Positions 1 through 13,100 of a DNA stretch of 64,000 nucleotides are shown here, one piece after another. Made by a program: the position numbers and the translations under genes. The stretch lies in contig VUYV01000010.1 of the NCBI GenBank assembly GCA_008711295.1, positions 7,793,574 through 7,857,573 on the forward strand, given 5' to 3'. Position 1 is the first letter of the stretch, and every line of letters starts with the position of its first letter. The DNA is from Anarhynchus alexandrinus. Its lineage: Eukaryota; Chordata; Aves; Charadriiformes; Charadriidae. The notes beneath the pieces were generated by a model. It saw nothing but the letters and a program-made list of their open reading frames with translations, searched no databases and was not told the DNA's origin.

Positions 1-3000
1 CCGGTCCCCCGTAGCTGCTCCTGGGCGGCCGCAGCCCATCCCGGAGCGTTAGGACAAACCGTGGGGGCTTTGGCTGCCTTTGGCTGCTCATACGTCCCCC
101 CCTCAACGAGGCACACGGTGGGTGCGTGCCGGGGTTTCCTCCGCCTGCTGTGCCACCCTGCCCCAGTGACTGCCACCGCAGCCCAACAGCTACGGGCGTT
201 TTGGAAAAGCCCTCCGTTTCCCACCTCTCTGCTCTGGGGCCAGAGAGCAGGTGGGTGTAAATTGGTGGAGCTATTTGAAATCAGTAGATGCACTCCACAT
301 ATCTGATCTCATTCTTTGCCCACCATTTGCGGTGGCGAGGGACCCTAAACAGACCCATATATTTTCCTCCATGAATAATTATTTGCTGGCAGTTGTTCAA
401 AAAGCAATAGAAGCAATATACTTATTTCAGCCTCTTTGGGAGCAGCGCTTTCAGTTCTCTCATTTCTCTGCTGTCCCCAGAGCCTCCCTTGCTAACAACA
501 ATGTCATATACACACTGTAGATAAGTCTGGAAGACAGTTTAAATTATTTTTCAGTATATTCTGATAGTGGAAGAGCTAAATCACATATTTTTGTGACAAA
601 CACAGCTATAAAAATTCTGTGGTGGTTCCTTAGCCATAAGGGCAGCTTCTTAACAAGGGGACTATGGATTCCTCTTAACACAGAGAATTTGATTTTAAAG
701 GAAATTTCTTTTTACCTACCTGTGCAAATAAATTGAATGTGCCCAATCTCCTATCTCTTGTTGAAAGTAGGAGTCTTGATTAAAAAAAAAAATCATTAAA
801 ATAATCCCTGAAGCCACTCTACATCAGTATAGTTGGAATCACATTTTTGAAGTATATTTTATTTCATGATACCTGTTTATTGTTTTGCCTGGAAAGCCAT
901 TTATTTTCTGTTTGAATCGGGTTGCACGCTACCGAGATCTAGGTTTATCCTGGTTATCTATAGGCATCCAGAAAAGATGCCAAAGTCACCTTGGAGGAGC
1001 TCCACAGCAGCTGAGAAGAAGCCCTCGCAGGGAGTGATTTGGGTGCTGGGTGGACTCCGTTGCCATTTTCTCTCCCCTGAGTGCAGAGGCAGCACGGGGT
1101 GATTATCATCCAAATGCAGGCTCATCAGTTAAGTGCATAATATTAGCTGAATCCGGGTGCAGAAGTGATTAATTGAGGTGCATTGAAAATATTCCTCCCC
1201 ATCCGCCCTGTTTTCTCCTGGCTTTTGGAAATAAAGGGGATTATAGTATAGAGGAGAGTAAATGAAGCAACTGAAAATATGGGTTCGCATCGTGATTATC
1301 CTACCGTCGGAGGCTGATGTTGCCATAGCAGCGAGTATATAATGCAGGTGCGGTGGTTTTTGAGAAGGTCAGTGCAACAGGCACCTCCTCTGAGTTTCCC
1401 TATAGCCTGTAAATCAGTCTGCTGAGGTGGCATTGTCAGATGTGCCTTATGGACGGGACTTGCGAGAGCGGCCACAGCCCTGCTTGGGTCTCTCTCCGCC
1501 TGTGCTTGCGTTTCTGGCATCTTGAGTGTTGGCGTGGGTCTTCAACAGGGGGTTGAAACCTGAGCGGTTTTGCACGAACCTTATTTCTTTGAGCAGACCT
1601 GGTATTATGCTCTAATTAGTGCCCCTGAGTTGTTTTGGCACGTTCACGTCAGACAAAAATGACCCAATAATTGGCCCCATTTTCAAGAGCTCACCTTCAG
1701 AAACGCTGCGTGAGACCTGGTACTTTCCTTTCCACACTGTCAGGCCTTAATCTGCCACCGTCGTTGCTGCTCAGGGGGAATTGCTGAATACTGGGTTAGT
1801 CCGAAAAGCCTTACTTCAGAGTGTAAGTATAGAACACAAAAGGGGGGGATCCACTAACATAGAGAAAGGAAAAAAATAATGCTCCTTCTCCCTGGAAACT
1901 TCTTCCAACAGAATAAAGGGGAGCGAGTTCAGTTCAGCCTTGGTGTGACTTGGAGGAGCGATGCCACGGAGGATGTTGTGTCCAAGATCTTTGTAGTTTA
2001 AAAGGCAGAAATAATTATTCTTTCCTTCACTCTGTGATTGACAGACTATCATAGTTCAGGACAATAATTTATAAAACCTGTTTCTGAAACCCCTTGAACT
2101 GTACAGTAAATTTATGTGCTGATTTTATTATTAAATTGCTGCATTATAAAAGTACTTTTTCCTCTGACTATAAGAATCTTTTTTTCCACTTCTGAGTGCG
2201 CACAAATTTCTGCAAGATGGGACTTTTCCCTTCTAGTTAGCATAATTATGGTAATGAGCTAGGCTAAAAAAGATGGAGAATTGAAGGAACACATTTGGAA
2301 TATATGTTGATGATGAGATGTGAACCCTTACTATTTGTGATGGAGCAAAAAAGCAGAAAAACGCTCAAGAGAACATGGCTCATTTTATAATGCTTCAGTG
2401 CCAAAGTGCTCCATAACAGGGAGTTGGGAGGCGTGAAAGGCAAATTTTGCTCTCTTCCCTGCTGTACCAATGGAAAGGGAAATTATTCCCCTAGAGAGGA
2501 ATTCTGCATATGATGGTTGTGTTGTAGTAACAATGTTGGAATTCATAATCGTTTCCCCAAAAGGTCTGCTAATCTTTTTCCCTGCCAAAATGTACTCTCA
2601 AATGGGGTGGCTTGTTTCATTGAAATCCTGGTTTTGTTGTGCCACACATGATCGTGGTTTGAGTAAACTCACTAGCAGTTTGCTTTGAAAAGAAATACCT
2701 CCTGCCCAAAGTAGTTCCAGCAATATGCAGTAAATCCAGAGCTGCGCTTTCTTAAAGCTCTGGCTGAACGATTTCTTTAGAAATTATTCCAACACTAGTC
2801 TGGAATTGTTTCAAGGGATAGGATTTAGTTGCTTTGGTCAGTTGTAACTTATTTGAGACGGTAATTGGAAAAGCACATTTAAGCCTGTTCTTCCTGCTCC
2901 TTAAGACTTCTCCTTACCTTCCGCTAAAGCCAATGCATAAGTTTGTTTTGCCTTCAGTGACAGCTTCATGGGGCTCTTCGAGTAATCTTTGTGATAAATG

Positions 3001-6000
3001 GCAGTGGCTGTGGTGAGCACTTGGTCAGTGTGGAAGGAACAGATAGAGGGGAAAGCCGCTATGGGAACGTGCGCATGGAAGCCATCCCTAATGCCATCGT
3101 GGCGTGTGAGTCTGACGGGGATGAAGTCAAGATTTTCTGCATCACAGCTCATTGCTGTAACTGTGAAATGTCCTCTCGGTTCTTGTGCTCTCCTTGTTGT
3201 ATCCCCTCTTCTCATCTTCTGCCTCTTTTTTCTGCGGTCGTGCAGAGGAACTCACAAAAACAGGAGTTCCCACTGGAAAAGAAGGACTCTGAGCTTTGCG
3301 TAGGCTTGGTTTGGGCTGAATTTTACATTAACCATAATGGTCTGCAGGAAATTTCCTCCACTTGCACATAATTCCTTCATAAGTTAGCAGCCACCTGACT
3401 TTTCTGTAGCTATCACAAATGACTTCACACCCGTGGAAGGAAGTAGAAGTGCCTACATAGCTCATGCAGCTTTAACAGCATCTTCTAGAGGTCATTTTCC
3501 AGTGGGTGACTCCCACAGCTGGTCTTTGCTCGTTCAACTCCATGTCTCCCTGTGACTGATTACTGCAGCACCAGAGGTTGTATAGAGGTGTCTTCTCCCA
3601 GACTGACACGAGCGTCGGGAAGGAGCCTTCTGGAGGGAGCAGCGAGTTAGTTTGCTAGTCTTGCAATTTATAATGTTGTTTCAGTGCACCAATTAGCTGC
3701 AAAGATTTTAGCTGTGCTTCATCTGTGCTTCTCCTTCCCTGGAGAGGGCATATATATTGTCTTGCAGTGATGCAAGGCGCTTGGGGTCACCTTCCTTCCC
3801 CCACCGATGTCTCAGCACAGCTATCCTACGCAGTGCCCAACACCTTTAAATGAAAACAGTAGCAGTAAGACACCTGACAGGGACATCCGAGGTCAATAAG
3901 CAGGCAGAAGAAGAGGGAGATGAATACCAGTTGTGGACATGAGACCGCATAGTGCAATTCAAAGGCTAAGCGTGTATCCGTGCGTACAGGGATATGACCA
4001 TATATGCTGTTTAACACTATGTTTGCTTGTTTTTCTCTACTGTTCACACAAACCTGAGTCCATAGGTGAGGTCTCAGAACAAGGTCTTATGTCAGAGGAA
4101 GAAGCTGTCAGACGTTGTCTCCTTACCTTGGTGTGTACGTTGCTCTGGACTGTGCTGTGTAAGCAGCTTTAACTTTGTAGGACCAGTGCTGCTGGTGGGT
4201 GTTTAAGCTCTCCTGGCTTCAATAGGAAAATATTGCTGCTGATTCACAGCTGGATACCGGGGTCTTTATTGAGATGACAAATTAACTGAAGAAAATGAGG
4301 AGAAGGAGGGAAGGCAGATCCTATTAGAGCAAGTAGGTGTTTGAGGCTGTGAAGAACTGGCAACGATGCGTATCTGTACCAACCTTCCTTAAATCTGTGG
4401 AATCTGGAAACGTTTATTGTCAAGTCAGAGGCAGAAGAACAGCACAGAAATCTTCCCAGTAGGGGAAGAAAAAAACAGGTCACTCACATTTGCTATTTTT
4501 TTTTCCCTAACTTTGGATGTATTGAGCTGTGTAATAACTTGCACATATCTGGAAGCGATGCAGAGCACAGCAATCAATAATACAAGCAACGATAATCAGG
4601 TGTTTCGGCCATCTGACATGAGCAGTCTCCAAAGATAATTCTCTCTCACAGGACATTGCCAAACATAACTTCAGTTTATTCCTAGTAAAAAAGTAAGTGC
4701 TTACCTGCCATGCAGAGGCAAACCTTGCCAACAGTTTTTCTCCTGAAAACAGATGGAAGTGCAGGAAAAAGCATGGGGAAACACCCACTGGTGCCAGTGC
4801 CGGCCAGCAAACAGCTGGAGCTCTCTGTGCTCCCCATCACCGGTGTCCCTAAAATCTGTAGAAAGACCTCAAGAAACAGCAAATTTGCCTCTGTGTTGAG
4901 AAATGCCGGGAGAACAGAGGAAGCGCAGAGGAGGGTGAGGCTGATTTTACTGTTTGAGTAGAAAAGAGCATCCTGGTGGCGAAGGGCCACAGTGAGCACG
5001 TGTTATCACCGCCGTGGTTCTTGACTAGGTTAAGCTGTGGCGTGAGCCCAGCCTGATCTAATAAAGCTGCCCGTGGATGGCAGATGCCACTGAAAATTAC
5101 CCGTGTTCCTGTGTGTGAGCAGTCCGGATCGGTGGGGGTTATGCCACTTCCAGGTATTTACCGCAGCAGTTACGTGTCTCTGGTTAGGTTGGCTGTTTTT
5201 TCTGACTGCGTTACCTCTGTTACCTTATTCTTACTCCGAACCTCCCTGCTAGGAGCCATGCAGTTTTGAACAAAATTAAAGTAACCCACAACTTTTAAAA
5301 AGGAAAACAAAATGAAAACTACTCTTTACCCACACGTATAGCCACGTTGCTAACCAAGAGGCAGAGAGGAGCCACGGTAAGCGGACAGCAGCAATGCTGG
5401 GCTCTCCCCCTAACACCAGCACCATCATTTGTAATTGGTTGTAACACTGAGTTGCTTCTCAAGCTGCTAAAAAGAAAATCCTTTCTCATTCAGCATCACC
5501 AAAACGACATTTATCTTACTCCAGATTTTACCATTGCCATCCCCTTTCAACACAGAGCAGTCAGCAACAGCACATAAATTTTTATGCCTGCCCCATTACA
5601 AGGTAGTGCATAAAAAGAGCGGGGGCGTAAATGATAAAACTGATGTGACAGTTTTCACCATGCCCTATCAAAAAGCCAAATGATTCAAAGCATTTGAATG
5701 GTGGTAATGGAAAGTTCCCCACTCTGTGCCTCCTGTTTGGGACTTGCCTCCTGGAAGCTCCCACAACGCTGGCTTGTGCCTGCACAACAGGGTCACTCCC
5801 TCTCTGCTGAGGAGTCACTAATGAAAAGGGGAGAAACAAAGATTGTTAGATGTCAGTATATCAAATAATCAATACTGTTTGGGTTTTTTTTTTTCCCGTT
5901 ATTCCCAAGCAATAGGGTGGCAGATAGGGATATATACCAATCACAGACACAATGTTTAATAAAACTCGTGGTCTCTGTCGCTCTGGGCGGCTTTCTGCTA

Positions 6001-9000
6001 CATTTTATAGGTCACAGTCCATGAAATTTCATAGGAACTTTCATATATATACTCTGCAGCAGAGTATGACATTTATTTGTTATTAAACCGTATAATTTAG
6101 GGAGGATGAAGATGCTTTATCCAAAACATCATGAGAAGGTAGTCTTTCATACAGTGATTTCTCTCTAATGTACCTGTATTTTGGGATCTCTATATAATTT
6201 TGCAAACTGCTTTTTTTTTTTCCCCCCCCTAATGGGAAATAATAAATGAATATGATTTAATAATGATTGTACTATAAGAAGCCAAGATACTTGTTAACTT
6301 TAAACTCAGATTACAACCTTTGCTTGTCTTTTCACCTGCTGACCCAGACTGTCACTACAAAAAGCTGTCATCTTTAATCATGAGAAACATGAGCAGCAGG
6401 GAGTTAATCGGGGTAAGAGTCAGTGCTGAGCATCACATCCCAATCCCAAACACCAGGGAGGTCAAGAGAGAACGTCTGGTGGGTGCAGCTTTTATTAGTT
6501 TTGGCAGCCACAGGAGGAGATAAAGGTGAGTGGGGATCGGAGGTTGAGAAGAATAACACAGGGAAGTGCATCTTTTTCTCCAACCCAGTGGTTTTGTAAG
6601 AGGGTACACCTGGTTATATGATACAAATTAAACGTGTTCCTGATATTTTGGTTGTAGTGTATTCTCCCATAGGCCCGATACCTCTTTTGGGATGTATAGG
6701 ACCTGCTAGCTGTGAGCTAAATGTCCCATATGTGTGTTTTTCATTTATAAAAATCCTGTGGGGGGCACTTGGGAGCCAGAAAGTGAAGGAGAGAAAGGAA
6801 GAGAAACAGGCAAGAGAGGGGCAGAGTGGGATGCTGCATCTGTATCACTACTCAGGATAGAATGTAGTTGTGAGCCATCGAAATGCTGGTTTGTCACAGC
6901 TTCAGGAGTGACTTGACAAGTCCCTTTATCCGTTGGTCCATGTTAGTGGTAAAGTATTGCCCCACGTCAGCTCAGGAGCGAGCCCTGGAAGTGGTCAGGG
7001 CTGCGTATCCACAGAGATGGTCGTTCTTGCAACTATATGTGGCATATACCAGCTCGCGTGACCTGCGGCTTTTCTTAATGAAACCAGAAAAGACGCTGCA
7101 GTGTGAAAGCCCTCAGGGCCTGTAACCTTACTGAAATATCTATTTTGGGGAAAAAATGTGCGGAGTTTTTTTAGCAGCACAAAACGTGTGAGGGTCTGCA
7201 GATACTGTAATAATTCCTGCTCACTCAAATCGCAAAGCATACCACTATCAAAATTTAATCTGGGCTCTTTGGAGCATAATCATATTTCACTCATTTTCCT
7301 TCATCCTTTTGCTTGAGATAAATGAACCCCGTCTGTGCCACCACCAACCCAGAATTCATAAGCCAATATTTTACACTCAGGACAGGGAATGTAGCAAGTG
7401 GCACTTTATGACCCATCTCTCATTCCCCTCCCTTCAACAATCAATGCCATTGTCGGCATATGTCTCTATTTAAAGTTTGCTTACAGCTTTCATTTCAAAA
7501 TGAGATGACGGCGGTCATTTTATCGCCCAGCACTCCTGAGCCTGCCTTTGTTCATAAGGCACCACGCTCTGGCAAGAACGATCTCCACTTGGCAGGGTAC
7601 ACCCTGGGAACGACGCTTCGTGCAACGGGAGAACCGCTGGCAAGCGACCAGTGTCGCTGCTGCGCCGTGCTCCCTCTTTGATTTTTATCCCTCCAAATTC
7701 ATGCCTTTGGCAAGAGTTCATGCAAATCTGTTTGGGTTGGCCACTCACCTTTAGTGATAGTGGTTCCTCTTGCGGTGCGGGAGGCGCACGCAATGGGAGG
7801 AAGAGGAAGCAGACGGATGTGGGGTGGGTTTTTTTTGCAGCTGGATTAGAAAACATGCAAGGTGTATATCCAAATACATGTGGTTTTCCTGGATGTTCCC
7901 AATCTTCTCTTGATCTTCTTAGGGCTTCTACCCAAGTGCATTCCCCTTTCCTCTAAAACCCCTGAAACAGCTGCGAGTTAGGCGCTGAGACGGCTCTTTG
8001 ATTTGGACTTCAGTGTTTAATGTCATGCCTAGCAGCACTTGAGGAGGAGGCAGTGCCGGTCCCTCTCAGTGAGTCTCTAAATTTCATGATGAGGTGCCAT
8101 GGAGTCAGTACGGCATGTCCATATTTACAGATCAGTAATTCCTCCAAATGACTACTTCTGCCATCCCGTGGCCCACATGACCCCTGGTTTCAATGTCTCT
8201 CTCGCTGTAACGTGGATCCTGTTGCCTGGAAGTGCCCACGTGTANTTGTGATCGATGTATTATTGCCTATTGTCTTATCTTGGAGGCCTTGAGTCATCAT
8301 ATAGCATCATATTCCTGCTTCTCTAGCCTGGAGAAATGGGGAAAAAAAAACAGGTGGAAAGATTCCTTAAGGGGTATGTTTGATGATTCTCGTGGCAGTT
8401 CTTGACTGCCCAACTCTTGGTCATTTCCCGATCTTAATTTATACATGTGGAGACATAGCTTTTGCTAGTGTCAGTACCAAATCCTAATGATGTCAGTCAA
8501 ATTTATGCTAAAAGGCATTCTTCAGACCATCTTTTTCCCAGAAAAAAAAAACCCAAACTTACCTCAATCCTTGCAGACTTTGACAATCACCCTGAATCTT
8601 AGAAATAATACTTCGCGTTTGATCTGCTTTTGATTATACGTTTACCTGTGCAATTCCCTACCCACACCATGTTTCTTACACACACACAACCCTTTCTAAG
8701 CAATTACAGCCTAAATGAACCTGAATCCCTCATCTTAGTAAAAGTTACGACTTTCACAAGTTAAAGGTGAAATGTAGTTTGGTCCAATTCTGCGCTGTAC
8801 CAATGTATCCGTATACCTGTCGTACTGCATAAAAAAAATAAGAAAAAGTCATATAAAATTTTGACAAATATTTTGTTTGCCATTATGGTTTGTCAGATGT
8901 TTCATTACATCTTGGGCACACGTAACTAGACAATTTCTAAAGAAAAAAGACTATTTGCAGTCAGCTGCTGGAGGCCTGCAGCCAACACTGCACCCCATTT

Positions 9001-10049
9001 GTCGAGAAGATTTTTGCCATTGAAGCGCAGGAAGCGGTGGGGACTGAGGAGCTTTGGAGGGCTGGGGAGAGGGTGAGGACTGAGTGCTGCAATGATGGAA
9101 TCCGAATGAGGAGAGGACGGAAATGCATGTTACATCAGTCACTTAGCGCCTGGCCAGGGGGCTTTGCAGTGGTGGTTTGAAGGGCAGGAGAATGAGTCAG
9201 GAGACCCAAGCATTTGGATATAGAGGTTCAGATTGCCGGGGCGTGCTTGGGCTGTGCAAGGAGCAGAGCGAGGGCTTCGATCCTGAGCTGGTCATCGTGG
9301 GAGAGAAAAGTCAGGAGTTAGCCCAAGACAGGAGAGAATTCTGTTGGAAAGATATTCCCGTTGTATCATGGCTTATCCCAGAGCAGATATTTGCATAAAT
9401 GTATATTCCAATAAAGCTGTGTAGCATCTTAACAATATTGAAAGCGCAGGAGAGACTGTGAGACTTGAAACTAATCAACAGGTTTCCACATCTTTTTGCT
9501 TTTTAGGGCCAATAGCCCTAAAGAAACCCCACCAAAGAGTTCGTACTTTGCAGAGATTTCCCCAAATAACAGGGAGCAAGTTTGCTACCACATTTTATTG
9601 CAGCCCTCCTACATAGCCAAACCTGATTTTGTCGGTTCAGTGGAATAATCACATATTCTCGATATGGAATTCAGTAGAATTAATCACATAGTCTTTATAT
9701 GGATTTGCTATGAATGAGAAGGTATATTAACATACAGGCAGCCAGTGAGTATTACAGTGAATAGTTTCCTGTTAACACAGAGCATCTTTGTGTCTCTTGG
9801 AGTAGAGACGACTACCTTAAAAGAACGTGTTTCATCTGTGTGGTTTACTGGGGGGCATTGCAGATTGTTCTGAGTAGAAATTTCTTTTCACAGAAACAGA
9901 GCTAAAAGGATAACACAAGTAATTGCGTTCTCTAGTGCCTCCCGGTGCTTTACATATTGTCCTCTATGGAAAAAAAAATCAGCTATTGGCAGCCTGGTGA
10001 ATTTAGTAATTGTAACTAATAGGGTTGTTTCTTTTTGTCTGTGTTTTAG
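1..10049 (+). other. SGCD: SGCD intron, 3' part (intron before the exon at 10050)
   Basis: No exon is recognisable here. The preceding SGCD exon should encode a short cytoplasmic tail, one membrane helix and the Asn-Phe-Thr-Ile junction, and no frame in this stretch encodes that. Open frames are short and resemble no family I know. The first 240 bases are relatively GC-rich with a few CpGs, but not enough to call a promoter. A hairpin-like inverted repeat lies near 6048-6066, and a single N is at 8245. No CR1 or LTR fragment was recognised. The intron ends in a pyrimidine-rich stretch followed by AG at 10048-10049. Confidence 0.8.
8245..8245. other. Isolated ambiguous base (N)
   Basis: This is a single N in otherwise unremarkable intron sequence. 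I see no direct repeat or transposon junction around it, unlike the Ns at 29818, 39017 and 47897. It may mark an uncalled base or a compressed gap. Confidence 0.9.
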
Positions 10050-10151
10050 GATGGAATGGGGAACCTGAGAATCACGGAAAAGGGCCTAAAGCTTGAAGGA
10101 GATTCAGAATTCTTGAAACCTCTCTACGCCAAAGAAATCCGGTCAAGACCA
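10050..10151 (+). CDS. SGCD: Delta-sarcoglycan exon (exon 3 by human coding-exon order), about residues 64-97
   Basis: This 102-nt exon encodes 34 residues starting Asp-Gly-Met-Gly-Asn-Leu-Arg and ending Ser-Arg-Pro. A T-rich tract and TTTTAG precede it, and a strong GTAAGT donor follows at 10152. Both ends are phase 0. Delta-sarcoglycan is a type II membrane glycoprotein of the sarcoglycan part of the dystrophin complex in the muscle sarcolemma. This segment lies just outside the membrane. [10 protein letters not shown] and PLYAKEI are delta-type; from memory, gamma has VTPDGLRLEG and zeta VTKKGIRLEG here. Compared with human delta, two Gln positions read Lys and Arg ([14 protein letters not shown]). 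The 102-nt length fits this family's exon. The ATG at 10056 is internal, not a start. The identification is secure; the exon number rests on the human gene model. Confidence 0.95.
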
Positions 10152-13100
10152 GTAAGTTGTGAGGAAAGGAATAAGCACGGTTCTGTAGCCCTGACAGTAA
10201 GAAACCATGAAGTGGCAGGGTGGTGTGGTTATTGGATAAATTACTTTGGCCACTCTATACAAATGTAATTTGGCGAGTGAGGCAGTGGGTCTCCTTTGGG
10301 TACCTCATCCACATAGTGTATCCCCTGGGACATTGCAAGGTCGATACACACAAGTTTAGTCTGTGGTTAAAATGTTTCCAGGACCTCTGGGATTTCACAT
10401 TGTGTTTTTGTCTCCTTTTGACATAAATCATAAAGAACCCTCAACTGAGAGAGCGAATGTTTCCCAGGTAGAGGGATGGCAGGCAGGTGCGAAATCCAGC
10501 TCGCCTTTAACTAGTTAGTCCTTTTCTGCAGAGAGGTGCTGCCTTGGCACAAGGGCCCGCTCTGTTGTTAGCTGGCACCATGAACCCGTATTGTGTGCTC
10601 AGTCCCATTTCATGTTGTGTTTTAAAATTACATGCGGTTAAAATTCAGTGCTGCTAGGAGAGACTGCTTGACAAAAGTGGCAAGGATGTTAACAGCTGAA
10701 AATGAGAAAGAACCCAAGTGTGATTGAAATAGCATTTTCATAGCAGCACTTCATTGCCTGTTGGTGGCTTTTGCTCTTTCTAATGCAATCCTGTTTGTCC
10801 TGAGCAGCTTTAAAATAACTGAAACAATTATAGAGAGTTTCCAGGATCCTTCTCAGAAGATGTCATCTGTCTTGTTTCCTGATCCAAAGTGTTAATTTGA
10901 GTCAGATACCAACCTTCTGTTTTGATAACAAAGGCAGATAGCTAATTAAATAAAGTTAACATCCCTTTATCTCAGCATTTCAGTGCTCTGGTAGAAATTG
11001 GAACTTGTAGCTTAATCAACACAACAGCCAATATCCGATTTAATTATTGAAGGTTGTAACCTCTGTAAGATGGCTAGGAATTGATTTGAACAAGCATAAT
11101 CATTTAGGAAGAAAAGTTAATAAGAAAACGTTTGTATCTATAAATGTTTTCATCCCTGAATTAAAACAGAACCGTAGAACCTTACATGTCATACACTTTG
11201 TAACACACAATGTGTGGGAAAGGTGCAGCACTCGGTTTGATAAATAGACTGACAAATTGCTACTTACATTTGTTTTTCTGTAGTTAAGATTGCTGGCAAT
11301 AATATTTGATTACTCAGAGACCTGAGAACCACTTCTTGCTACTGGGGAGTTTACCGTTTCCATATTATCATATTGATCTACATTTTAATACGGCAGGGGG
11401 GACAAAAGGTGTCCCCTTCTTGAGGTTATGAAACTGGTTGCCACACCATTGACAGTTTAGTGAATGCGGGGAACAAGAAATATAAGGTAAGGCCTGTGTG
11501 TGTGTTCCTTGCTTTATCCTTCCTCCAGGATTATTTTTGCTGTTAGCCAGGGAAGGATCTAGCTGCAAGCCGGAAGGTCTGATCTACAGCCCGGTGAGAT
11601 GGAGCATCCCCGCGGGCTTCAGTAGATGACTCCTGGAAACCATATTAACTATACAGTTACATAAACCATGCGTATGGTTTCTCTGACTTCTTAGTGGAGT
11701 TAAACTGGAATAGCCTGTGCTGGCTTTCAGGTTGCTCACGGTAACGCTGGAATTACTGTTGGGCTGGGGGCAACAGGGGCAATCCTGTTAATTTCAATGA
11801 ACTTCTGCTTTCTTGTGCGTGAATTTGGCCTCTTGTAAGCAAATGAAAGGGTTGCAGTCAATCAAAGGATGATAGTTGCGGAATATTTAAAAATAGTATG
11901 AAATAATCAATGCTATATTTTTTTAAAGAACAGTAGTATGACCCAGTATTCTCTTGGAGGGAAGCATACCAGCAATTCCTGGACTTGATGAATATTGCTA
12001 AAATAAAGTGCCAAACTCAGCACTCAGGAGTACAAATTCATACTAATTCCAGAGTAATCTTCTCTGGGTTTTCAGAAGTGCATAATGCAGCTTTAAATAT
12101 GCAAAGTGTAACAGAAACAATATGACAAATACCGGTAAAGAGCATCCCAGAAATAAGCTGGCATATAATATTTTTCATAGGTTTAATTAAACAACCTAAG
12201 AGTTGTGTACAGTAATAGATAATGGGTTTATATAAAGCTCAGAAGACTTTCAGATGGTGGTTATTTATAGAAGACTTTCATTTTAAAAAAAAAAATCAAA
12301 ACCAACAAATTCAATTTCACCATCGTTCTGTGTAGTAGGTGAAGGGGCATTGGTGCTGCGTGGAAATGGCGGGGGGAGAATGGCTTTTTGTGTACGTGCC
12401 TGCAGTCCCATGACCTCCGTGGAGTGGGTTTTCCCACTCGCGTGTCTCTGCGGTGCTGCTCCTCACGCTGCCCTCCTGCGGGCAGAGCTGGGCGATCCCT
12501 GCCGAAACGTCTCCAAAGCGTGAATTGTGATAATTCTTGAAAGCCTGAATTTGTCACTGGTGCCTCTTCTTCTCTGCTGCATCTCTTAAGTCCCAGGAAG
12601 GTGGTAATTAAAAGTACATGCAGACTTGCTTTCCAAAGAGCTGTGCCTTCCAGTTCAAAGATAGTTTTGGATTTCCACTTAAAAATGGATTTCTTTTTCA
12701 AATTGATTCGGCAGGAAAGGAAGACCAAGGTTTAGAGAGGAGAAAAAGCCCTCAAATATCATCCCAAGAGACTGGCAGTGTGGGAACCTCTGAGTTTCTG
12801 TACTTTGTGCCTTAAAGAGCTCCAGCAGGTACTGCTCCCTTCATCACCTTCTGTACAGAGTAGTTGCATTTAGCTGCGCTCCTTTTGGAAGGTAACCCAT
12901 TGCAACTGAAATTGCAACCAAGAACAACTAAATCTGTTGTACTGTGGCATGCAGTCGGTGACAACCCAACATAGGCATCTTCCTGGGATTCCCTTCAAAA
13001 ATGTTAGAAAGATTGGACCGACGTGGTTCGGTCCCGTGCCCGAGAAGTGGCAATTAAAATCACTGACAAGAAGTAGCTGCTTAAAGCTGCTTCCAGCCAG

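Noticed and set aside
1..240. GC-rich start of the window as a promoter or first exon
   Set aside because: CpG density is modest, no TATA or splice donor pattern stands out, and the window cuts it off on the left.
1..10049. SGCD exon with the membrane helix
   Set aside because: No sequence encoding the conserved helix and Asn-Phe-Thr-Ile end was found, so it must lie upstream.
12261..12728. 155-codon open frame on -
   Set aside because: Composition is low-complexity (Arg, Lys and Ser rich ends), with no family resemblance. Overlapping frames on the other strand are equally plausible.
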